A stretch of 8,188 nucleotides of DNA, taken from CALXXL01 sp964512385. GTDB lineage: Bacteria; Verrucomicrobiota; Lentisphaeria; Victivallales; Victivallaceae. A program made the position numbers and the translations under genes. The stretch lies in NCBI GenBank assembly GCA_964512385.1, contig CAZEHZ010000106.1, positions 1 to 8,188 on the forward strand, written 5' to 3'. Positions 1 through 5,432 of this stretch are shown piece by piece (within the stretch, counting starts at the first letter, position 1; each line of letters starts with the position of its first letter). The notes beneath the pieces are model-generated. The model saw nothing but the letters and a program-made list of their open reading frames with translations, did not search any database and was not told the origin of the DNA.

Positions 1-41
1 GCGACTCGACTTTTAAAATTTCCATCAAACGATCTTTTCAT
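1..41 (-). CDS. IS3-family transposase OrfA, N-terminal fragment cut by the window edge
   Basis: The reading frame starts with ATG at 39-41 and runs off the left edge after 13 full codons. The residues are MKRSFDGNFKSRV, with an incomplete GC at the next codon that would fit Ala. This resembles the start of IS3-type OrfA helix-turn-helix proteins, which commonly begin with a few basic residues, then F-x-x-x-F-K-x-K-V-A-L-E-A. A strong ribosome binding site (AAGGGGTG) lies about 4 bases upstream of the ATG. In IS3 elements OrfA binds the terminal repeats and is joined to the DDE OrfB by programmed frameshifting; neither part is visible here. Too little is present to name a subgroup or say whether the element is intact. 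Confidence 0.5.
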   Translation of the reverse strand, partial: MKRSFDGNFKSRV

Positions 42-118
42 AAAACACCCCTTTCTGTGATTAATATACAGGGGATTTTACACCTATTCAAGTGGTCCAA
101 GCCATAGGGACAGGCGCA
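1..118 (-). mobile_element. Left end of an IS3-family insertion sequence (partial)
   Basis: On the minus strand, an IS3-type OrfA start (see the CDS at 1-41) is preceded by about 77 bases of non-coding sequence. The outer end reads TGCGCCTGTCCCTATGG followed by CTTGGACC. This resembles the general plan of IS3-family terminal repeats: an outer TG, a C-rich middle and an inner TTGGAC about 24 bases in. I therefore place the element's end near base 118. The other end is outside the window, so the inverted repeat cannot be paired and no target duplication can be checked. The family call rests mainly on the OrfA N-terminus, and the exact boundary is inference. Confidence 0.4.
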
Positions 119-297
119 TCCGTCGATTACAAGCACCTGAAAAAAAGCTTCGCAAAATGCAAAAATCCTTTGTCGCCATTGAGGGCACGCTCACGCACCA
201 ATGCAACCATTACGCTGAATTAGTCATCGGCGAAGTATCGCAGCAAATATGAATATAACGGAGTGGGAAGAAAATCAGCGTTCTTGACAATGCGCTT
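119..297. other. Unassigned spacer between IS end and toxin remnant
   Basis: I see no gene, RNA or clear terminator here. On the plus strand a frame without a convincing start stays open from about 121 to 252. On the minus strand the toxin-remnant frame continues past its TGA (298-300) for 25 codons to a TAA at 220-222. Neither product resembles a family I know. The stretch is probably decayed sequence left by insertion or deletion events at this junction. Confidence 0.4.
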
Positions 298-555
298 TCA
301 AAAAAGCGTGATTTCCGCCTTGAGTATCTGTCCGCTGGCAACACGAAGCACCATGGCGGTGAAATCCTCGTCGGAGGCATCAAAATCAATGCCGTTCAGA
401 TCAAGGAAAATCAGCGCGGCCATTGCGCCAACCCGCTTGTTTCCATCGACGAACGGATGGTTTTCAATGAGATGAAAGAGATACGCCGAAGCCATTCCGT
501 AAATGGTTGGATGCAGAAACGCTCCGGCATTATCAGCTACTGGCCAACCGCTTAT
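298..555 (-). pseudogene. Doc/Fic-family death-on-curing toxin, 5'-truncated remnant
   Basis: The minus-strand frame encodes about 80 residues matching the C-terminal two thirds of type II toxin Doc (Fic fold). It begins around PVADNAGAFLHPT and includes the Fic core HPFVDGNKRVG (bases 427-459). Doc proteins of this type AMPylate or phosphorylate a translation factor and are normally about 125 residues long, paired with an upstream Phd antitoxin. Here the first roughly 45 residues are missing. Upstream of about base 555 the same frame runs only antisense-free but out of phase through the glycosyltransferase 3' end, where the only long-ORF start is a TTG at 613-615. No antitoxin gene is present. 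A first in-frame ATG lies at 493-495, inside the fold. The frame ends at TGA 298-300. The conserved core shows decay is recent or that the fragment is still expressed from the upstream operon; an active toxin is unlikely without its N-terminal part. Confidence 0.75.
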
Positions 556-1271
556 AAACGATGGCGGTTTTTTACTAATTTTAAGTGGAAAAGCAACCAG
601 GCAATAAGACGGCAACCGCCGTTTTTAACCTTAATTTTATACTCCTCTTCCAGACAGCGGCGCACATTGGAATCGGCCAGTCCGCCCTCGGAAAAAAAGG
701 CCAAAACCTTAGGTATGTAGACCACGTTTAAATGATGACAATGATATACCCGATACATAAAATCGTAATCCGCCAACAGCTTGAAGCGGGTGTCATATCC
801 GCCGATACTGCGGTATACCGCCATAGGTACAAACATCGACGGATGCGGAGCAAAAGCCCCGATATGCACATTATGCGGACGGAATCCTTTTACCCGCCCC
901 TGCAACTCATATTGCACATCGCCCCAAAAAACCGTTTTGTCCGCCTGCGGTGCGGCCGAATATGCCTGAGTAATAATTTGAAATGCCCCCGGCAAATAAT
1001 AATCATCGGCATTGATAATCCCAGCCAAATCACCGGTAGCAAGTTTAAGTCCTTTATTCATAGCGTCATACAAGCCGTTATCCGATTCGGAAATCAACTG
1101 GGCAAAAGCCGATTTATAACGCTGTAAAATCTCTAAAGTCCCATCGGTGGAACCGCCGTCAATCACAATATACTCCAACTCGCCGTCAAACTCTTGAGTA
1201 ATAACGCTGCTTATAGTGCGTTCAATCGTGGCCGCCGCATTCAACACCACGGTAATGATGCTAAGTTTCAT
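552..1271 (-). CDS. Glycosyltransferase family 2 (WcaA-like), 239 aa
   Basis: This is a GT-A fold inverting sugar transferase, likely cytoplasmic and acting on a lipid-linked or surface-glycan acceptor with a nucleotide-sugar donor. The N-terminus has the typical SIITVVLN strand (residues 4-11). It is followed by IDGGSTDGT (37-45), ESDNGLYDAMNKG (62-74), the metal-binding NADD (87-90), a PHPSMFVP acceptor loop (142-149) and GGYDTRF with ADYD (157-170), where the catalytic base is expected. No membrane segment is evident, and the length is normal for single-domain GT2 enzymes. The ATG follows directly on the TAG of the upstream gene, with GGGGG 8 bases upstream (1280-1284), so the genes are translationally coupled. 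It is the last intact gene of the operon and its stop codon abuts the toxin remnant. The sugar specificity cannot be read from the sequence. Confidence 0.9.
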   Translation of the reverse strand: MKLSIITVVLNAAATIERTISSVITQEFDGELEYIVIDGGSTDGTLEILQRYKSAFAQLISESDNGLYDAMNKGLKLATGDLAGIINADDYYLPGAFQIITQAYSAAPQADKTVFWGDVQYELQGRVKGFRPHNVHIGAFAPHPSMFVPMAVYRSIGGYDTRFKLLADYDFMYRVYHCHHLNVVYIPKVLAFFSEGGLADSNVRRCLEEEYKIKVKNGGCRLIAWLLFHLKLVKNRHRL

Positions 1272-2222
1272 CTATTTAACCCCCATCAAGTTACGATGCA
1301 CAATCGCCGAGAGCAGTTGTCGGCATATCCCCATGCCGGTTCTGGAGTTCTTACCCGGAAAAGCAAATTCCATGCCGAGTTCCTGAGCTAAAAACCGTTG
1401 AGTTTCCAACAAATTTTCGGCATATTCCGCATAAACCCGGCGTATATCTGCCGTAGCGTAGTTGGCATAACTGCCCAAATTATGGCAGACAAGATGGCGG
1501 GCAATAAATTTAAATCCTTGAAAATGATAGAAAATCCACCTGTTTTTCGACGGACGCAATGGCCAGTTCCACGGTGCAACGCCGGCTCCGGCATTACGGC
1601 TAACGGTAACCAGCTGCGGAAACCGGGTTGGAAAATCGTCCAGATATTTTTGATCCGCAAAACGGCCATTATCCAATTTATCGCCACACCATGCAATACA
1701 TTGGCTTCGCCACCATGCCAATACCGCTTCCGCTCCGTTGCGCCGATAAATTTGGCACTCCACATTGTAACGCCCGAACGCCAGCCGAAAGTCCAAATGC
1801 GGCGGGAATCCGTGTTCACAAATCAAAACCTTGCCGCCGGAAGCGGTTAATTCTGAACGCAACGGCTCAATGCTCTGAAAAAAATACAGATCAGCGTCTA
1901 AATAAATAAACTCATCTACGCCAGAAAATTTATTGAACAAATACTGCGGCAATACCGGGCTTAAAGTAAAGTAATATTCCACCTTACTGCGGTTGTTTTT
2001 GCACGCCGCAAATTCCGGGTCGGCGGCCTCCACATCGCTTAAGGCAATCGGCACCAGCGATGAATTATTTTTAGCCAGCTCACCTAACGCCGAATACGCC
2101 GCATTGTCCAAAGCACACACATACAGCGTAAAATCCTGATGCGTTTTTTGCAGTGAACGCCACAGCGTCAAGCCGATATTAATATAATTGACATCGAAAC
2201 AGGTAAAAAAATTATACTTCAC
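1272..2222 (-). CDS. DAD-motif glycosyltransferase, GT8-like, 316 aa
   Basis: The protein opens with a GT-A style strand (NFFTCFDVNYINIGLTLWRSL, residues 4-24), as in nucleotide-diphospho-sugar transferases that start 'x-x-D-x-x-Y-x-x-x-x-x-x-L-x-x-S'. The metal-binding motif is YLDADLYFF (107-115, Asp109 and Asp111). Later conserved blocks are FGRYNVECQIYRRN (149-162), the ADQKYLD helix (189-195), APWNW (216-220) and YHFQGF (232-237). This layout fits GT8-like or related retaining transferases of surface-glycan clusters. There is no signal peptide or membrane helix, so it is presumably cytoplasmic. The start is GTG at 2220-2222, chosen because GGAGGG (2229-2234) sits 6 bases upstream and the methyltransferase stop lies 1 base away. 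The stop is TAG, immediately followed by the GT2 ATG. Donor and acceptor are unknown, and the exact CAZy family is less certain than the transferase role. Confidence 0.82.
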   Translation of the reverse strand: MKYNFFTCFDVNYINIGLTLWRSLQKTHQDFTLYVCALDNAAYSALGELAKNNSSLVPIALSDVEAADPEFAACKNNRSKVEYYFTLSPVLPQYLFNKFSGVDEFIYLDADLYFFQSIEPLRSELTASGGKVLICEHGFPPHLDFRLAFGRYNVECQIYRRNGAEAVLAWWRSQCIAWCGDKLDNGRFADQKYLDDFPTRFPQLVTVSRNAGAGVAPWNWPLRPSKNRWIFYHFQGFKFIARHLVCHNLGSYANYATADIRRVYAEYAENLLETQRFLAQELGMEFAFPGKNSRTGMGICRQLLSAIVHRNLMGVK

Positions 2223-2223
2223 G

Positions 2224-3021
2224 CTATGCCCTCCGCCGTTTCAGCAACATGCCGCATGATTCCGCCGTTGCCGACGGCTTGGTCAATTTGACCTGCCCCT
2301 CCAATGCGCTGAACTCCCACAACAGTTCATATTCAGCGAAATATTTGGTCAGCAACTCGTTACGGTCAAACACCCGAACCGGATACGAGGCGCCGCCCAA
2401 CTGCGGCGGCGTATACTCAACCGCAATTCTGGACTGTCCGAACAAGGTACGGTCAATAAAAACGAATTCAATTTGCGCCGCCGTCAATTGCCGCAACAAC
2501 TCCTCCGGCCGTTCTAAATACCCCAGTACGCTGGCCAGTACCGCCAAACCGGGCTTTACGCGACTCACGGCCGCCGGGAAATTGTCAAAAAAAGACAACT
2601 TTTCCACGTTTAAACGTCGCCCGGCCGCCACAAAATCCGGTTGTTCAACTACGTGATAAAACGGCAAGCCATTAGACATCAGGATTTTTTGATGCCGGAA
2701 AAAACTACTGCCCAATGCGCCGCCCACATCCACGATGCCGCCTTTACCACTCCACAGCCAGGCGCACCAGAAGCCAACATCTATCGTATTTTCGGCAAAA
2801 CATACGGTATCCCGTTCATAAGCAGCCTGCCCGTTCAAGACTTTTTTTACCGCTTCCTCCGCCCGTTGCAGAATAATTTGCGCCGCATAACCGTCGGACT
2901 TGGCCATCGCCGCCTGCCAACTGCCGTAACAACCGGAAAATCGCACATTTTTATTGGCAGTCAACCATGTTTTTAATTGCGGCGGACACCAGTTACGCAG
3001 AAACTCCAGCCTTAAAGCCAT
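2224..3021 (-). CDS. TIGR04325-family methyltransferase, 265 aa
   Basis: The protein matches the putative methyltransferase family TIGR04325 (LIC12133 type), usually found in O-antigen and other surface-polysaccharide loci. Family hallmarks are visible in order: FSGCYGSWQAA (28-38) with the following SDGYA; the S-adenosylmethionine loop IVDVGGALGSS (96-106); HVVEQPDFV (123-131), where the acidic residue should bind the cofactor ribose; LASVLGYLE (162-170); FIDRTLF (188-194); and ASYPVRVF (211-218). The probable role is methylation of a sugar or of the chain end, which in some polysaccharides stops elongation; the substrate is inferred only from context. It is cytoplasmic, with no membrane segment. 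The ATG overlaps the 3' end of the upstream glycosyltransferase gene by 10 bases and has no good ribosome binding site, so translation is probably coupled. Length is normal for the family. Confidence 0.88.
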   Translation of the reverse strand: MALRLEFLRNWCPPQLKTWLTANKNVRFSGCYGSWQAAMAKSDGYAAQIILQRAEEAVKKVLNGQAAYERDTVCFAENTIDVGFWCAWLWSGKGGIVDVGGALGSSFFRHQKILMSNGLPFYHVVEQPDFVAAGRRLNVEKLSFFDNFPAAVSRVKPGLAVLASVLGYLERPEELLRQLTAAQIEFVFIDRTLFGQSRIAVEYTPPQLGGASYPVRVFDRNELLTKYFAEYELLWEFSALEGQVKLTKPSATAESCGMLLKRRRA

Positions 3022-3911
3022 GACAATAAAAACCGTTTTAATCTGCTTATAAAATCATTCGGCGGCATCGTATCATGAAAATAATCAGCCATAAGTTTAT
3101 AAGCCATATAACATTGCTCCACCTTAACCGGCGTAATTCCTTTATAGTGCCGGTTTAACGGTACACTGCGCACCATGGAACCGCAATGAGTGCCGGAGCC
3201 GTCAATCCCGATATTTTCCACCAATGTTTGTTTGGGATACAGAGTATACATATTGTTTAAGAATGCCGACGCATACCATCTTATGGCCCATGAATCCAGT
3301 TTACCCGCCGCCTGTTTTTTCAGCATTTCAATGTATGGATAAGTTTCTTCAAAATCAAAAATATGTTTTTCCGATGCCGTAAACTTTTGCAGTAACTTAT
3401 TGGCATCCGGTTCAAATTTATTCCACGCCCGCCGCCAGGTTCCCCAACCCCAGCAATCCGCCCCGCGCAAAAAATATGTTTCCGGCAGTTCGCTGGCATA
3501 TACCGGGGAGTAGCCGTGAATCGACGCGACCTGCGGCTCATCTTTATAAAGCTCCAACCCGTCATTCATATAGGTTAAAAAGCCCGGAGCGGTGACTAAA
3601 TCGTCTTCCATAATAATTAACGAGTCATAGTTATTCAGCAGTTGCGTAACGGCGCCGATGATCGAAGCGGCTAATCCGGCGTGTGAATTTTTCGCTAAAA
3701 AAGTAGTTTTCGCAAATCCCAGCGGCACTTTAAAAAGTTCCGCCACCTGTTTTACCGCCTTGGTTTCATATTCATTCGCCGCCGCCTCAGCAAATACAAA
3801 CAATTCGGTATCTTCGGCTAAGCGATTATTCGCCAATGCCTCCAGTGTCCGTGCCGTATGCTCCGGGCGTTTATAGACAAACAACGCCACCGGAGCCAGA
3901 TTCTTGCTCAT
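3012..3911 (-). CDS. EDD-motif glycosyltransferase (GNT-I/GT2-like), 299 aa
   Basis: This is a cytoplasmic GT-A fold transferase. It begins with PVALFVYKRPEHTARTLEAL (7-26), the 'FxYxRPxHTxxxLxAL' start seen in bacterial sugar transferases distantly related to GT13 and GT2. The metal-binding site is MEDDLVTAPGF (101-111). Other signatures are RGADCWGWGTWRRAW (149-163), a W-rich segment typical of this group, DSWAIRWYAS (206-215) and VENIGIDGSGTHC (231-243). I chose the ATG at 3909-3911 because AAGGG (3920-3924) lies 8 bases upstream; an ATG at 3933-3935 would add 8 residues but has no ribosome binding site at proper spacing. With the chosen start it overlaps the upstream membrane-protein gene by 41 bases, and it overlaps the methyltransferase start by 10 bases. 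Donor and acceptor are unknown. Confidence 0.85.
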   Translation of the reverse strand: MSKNLAPVALFVYKRPEHTARTLEALANNRLAEDTELFVFAEAAANEYETKAVKQVAELFKVPLGFAKTTFLAKNSHAGLAASIIGAVTQLLNNYDSLIIMEDDLVTAPGFLTYMNDGLELYKDEPQVASIHGYSPVYASELPETYFLRGADCWGWGTWRRAWNKFEPDANKLLQKFTASEKHIFDFEETYPYIEMLKKQAAGKLDSWAIRWYASAFLNNMYTLYPKQTLVENIGIDGSGTHCGSMVRSVPLNRHYKGITPVKVEQCYMAYKLMADYFHDTMPPNDFISRLKRFLLSWL

Positions 3912-4644
3912 TTTTACAACCCTTAATTCGCTCATTATAAATCATTGCGCCGCCCAGCACCATGCCGGGAACGCCGAACAACCCAATTATCGGTACCGCT
4001 AAAATAAAGCTGCACCCGAAACCAAACCCCGCCAGCACGCCAGACTGCTCACGGTAACTTTGCTTAAACTCGTCTAACTTGCCACTTAACAGCAACGGCG
4101 CCCATAAATACGCCGCCGCCACCCGTCTCCCGGTCAGCAACGGAGTCAGCAAAAACCCGACGCCCGGAATCCACAAACCGGCCAGACTCCAGACCACCGA
4201 CCAGCCTAACGTTACGATTGCAAACCATGCCGAGCGGCACAGGCACGTAAAATTTTCCCGCCAAGTTACCTTCCGGCTTTTCACGCCATATTCCGCCAGC
4301 ATAAAGCGACTTACCATCGTATCAAAAACCAATGCGCCGAAGGCCTCGAACAACGTATTACTGATAACCCCCATCAGCAGCAACATGGTTAGCGCCAGTA
4401 CCGCAAACAACAGCCAATATAATATCACCGCCAGCCACCTTAAACCGGCATACCACTCATCCGGCTCCGGCAGCCAGCCGTGCACCGCCAGCCCCAGCTC
4501 CCAAACCAGCCAACCGGCCAATAAGTAGCAAAGAGCCAGAATTATTCCCGGCACCAGCGTATATTTATACAGCTCCTTATGCCGGTAAAATGCGATTATT
4601 CCCCGATATAGAAACTGCAGTCCGCTCAACCAGTTTTTTACCAT
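3871..4644 (-). CDS. EI24/CysZ-like integral membrane protein, 257 aa
   Basis: The protein resembles the EI24 domain family, which includes bacterial CysZ (sulfate uptake) and many uncharacterised relatives. The N-terminus has the amphipathic segment WLSGLQFLYRGIIAFYRHKELYKYTLVPG (5-33), a family trait. Hydrophobic segments lie at about 30-52, 68-95, 138-170 and 203-236, with a polar loop at 112-136 and another around 187-200. GRRVAAAYLWAPLLL (172-186) and IPIIGLFGVPG-like sequence (218-227) fit the later part of the domain. It is predicted to sit in the inner membrane. It is the first gene of the operon, with GGAG (4655-4658) 10 bases before the ATG. Its polar tail after residue 241 is encoded in the overlap with the next gene. 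No sulfate-assimilation gene is nearby, so the specific name CysZ is not justified. Its part in glycan work is unknown and it may simply share the promoter. Confidence 0.8.
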   Translation of the reverse strand: MVKNWLSGLQFLYRGIIAFYRHKELYKYTLVPGIILALCYLLAGWLVWELGLAVHGWLPEPDEWYAGLRWLAVILYWLLFAVLALTMLLLMGVISNTLFEAFGALVFDTMVSRFMLAEYGVKSRKVTWRENFTCLCRSAWFAIVTLGWSVVWSLAGLWIPGVGFLLTPLLTGRRVAAAYLWAPLLLSGKLDEFKQSYREQSGVLAGFGFGCSFILAVPIIGLFGVPGMVLGGAMIYNERIKGCKNEQESGSGGVVCL

Positions 4645-4672
4645 ACCACAAATACTCCATGTCTTAATAGAA

Positions 4673-4700
4673 AAAATAGCACTTGTTTGTAGTTTTTCAA
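4673..4700 (-). promoter_or_regulatory. Predicted sigma70-like promoter of the glycan operon
   Basis: On the minus strand, TTGAAA (plus 4695-4700) and TATTTT (plus 4673-4678) are separated by 16 bases. They lie 29 bases upstream of the EI24-like ATG, leaving room for a short leader containing the GGAG site. This is the only non-coding gap upstream of the five-gene operon. The call is by eye from consensus similarity. Confidence 0.5.
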
Positions 4701-4720
4701 TATCAAAACGCTTGAAAAAC
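4692..4720. repeat. Perfect 9-bp inverted repeat, candidate operator
   Basis: GTTTTTCAA at 4692-4700 is exactly mirrored by TTGAAAAAC at 4712-4720, with an 11-base spacer. The arm centres are 20 bases apart, close to two helical turns. Each arm contains the -35 box of one of the two divergent promoters. A dimeric regulator bound here could control both sides. A second palindrome, AAAAACGTTTTT (4715-4726), overlaps the right arm. Alternatively the symmetry could simply follow from two TTGAAA boxes in AT-rich DNA. Confidence 0.5.
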
Positions 4721-4739
4721 GTTTTTTTACGGATATATT
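4712..4739 (+). promoter_or_regulatory. Predicted sigma70-like promoter of the deacetylase gene
   Basis: TTGAAA (4712-4717) and TATATT (4734-4739) are separated by 16 bases. The -10 box ends 30 bases before the deacetylase ATG, and AGGAG (4756-4760) follows as ribosome binding site, 9 bases from the start. The position and both hexamers are close to consensus, but the call is by eye. Confidence 0.55.
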
Positions 4740-4769
4740 TTCTTAAACAGTATTTAGGAGTGTTTCATC

Positions 4770-5432
4770 ATGTACTTAGTTGCGCAATGCTGGGATGACG
4801 GCGTAGTAAATGATATTATTGTCGCCGACATCTGCCGAAAATATAATGCCAAGGCCACATTCAACATTAATCCGGGTAAAATCGCCGCCGATAAACGCAT
4901 TACGGGGTGGGTATGGAGCGATTTTCAGGTAGATTATCTGTCGGTACAGGAGATGCTGGAACACTATAAAGGTTTTCAAGTAGCCTCACATACAATGACG
5001 CATCCGTTTCCGGCTCAAATCACCCCGGCCAAATTCCGTCGGGAAGCGGTCGACGCCCGGAAATTTATTGAAGACACCTTTCAGCAATCCGCCCCCGGCT
5101 TTGCTTGGCCGTATGGCGAATTTACTCCGCAATGCACAGCTATTCTGGCGGAGGAAAATTTCATTTACGGCCGCACCGTCAGCCGGGGCTTCAACTCCGG
5201 CCGCGCCAATCCGCTAACCACCCCCGTCAACTGCCATTATCTGGACTGCGACTTTTTTGACTGTCTGGCCAAAGCCAAAAAAGACGGCGTTTTTTACTTT
5301 TGGGGGCACAGTTATGAAATGAAAGACAATCCAGATTTGATTGCCCGCTATGATAAGATTATTCAAACCATCTCTGCCGACCCGGAAGCGGAATGGGTAA
5401 ATGTGGTTGATTTATTCCGGCAACGCCAATAA
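4770..5432 (+). CDS. Polysaccharide deacetylase family protein (CE4), 220 aa
   Basis: This is a NodB-fold deacetylase expected to remove N- or O-acetyl groups from a sugar using a divalent metal. Motif 1 is CWDDG (7-11: Asp9 as base, Asp10 as metal ligand). KATFNINPG (28-36) follows. Motif 2 is SHTMTHP (73-79: His74 and His78 as metal ligands). AWPYGEF (112-118) corresponds to motif 3, and FWGHSYE (177-183) carries the late catalytic His. The domain starts at residue 2 with no signal peptide or membrane segment, so the enzyme should act in the cytoplasm on a precursor, unlike the exported peptidoglycan and chitin deacetylases. It belongs to the shorter CE4-like subgroup ending in a 'WGHSYE' block. 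AGGAG at 4756-4760 supports the start. It is transcribed away from the glycan operon from a shared control region, suggesting a common substrate (inference). Its 3' end overlaps the converging kinase gene by 21 bases. Confidence 0.88.
   Translation: MYLVAQCWDDGVVNDIIVADICRKYNAKATFNINPGKIAADKRITGWVWSDFQVDYLSVQEMLEHYKGFQVASHTMTHPFPAQITPAKFRREAVDARKFIEDTFQQSAPGFAWPYGEFTPQCTAILAEENFIYGRTVSRGFNSGRANPLTTPVNCHYLDCDFFDCLAKAKKDGVFYFWGHSYEMKDNPDLIARYDKIIQTISADPEAEWVNVVDLFRQRQ

Noticed and set aside
120..180. Rho-independent terminator for the glycan operon around GCGAAGC followed by T7 on the minus strand
   Set aside because: The T-run is present, but no GC-rich stem of useful length precedes it; the apparent pairing is only 2-3 bases.
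298..615. A complete 105-residue Doc-like gene starting at TTG 613-615
   Set aside because: The first 20 or so residues are the out-of-phase reading of the GT2 3' end, no ribosome binding site supports the start, and the Doc homology only begins near 545. I treat it as a truncated remnant.
1398..1850. Long plus-strand open frame (150 codons) opposite the GT8-like gene
   Set aside because: The encoded protein is compositionally odd, matches no family, and lies wholly antisense to a gene with clear motifs. It and the other plus-strand frames between 263 and 4528 are shadows of the minus-strand genes.
3871..4644. Naming the membrane protein cysZ (sulfate transporter)
   Set aside because: EI24-type sequence is recognisable, but there is no cysteine biosynthesis context, and most members of the family have unknown function.
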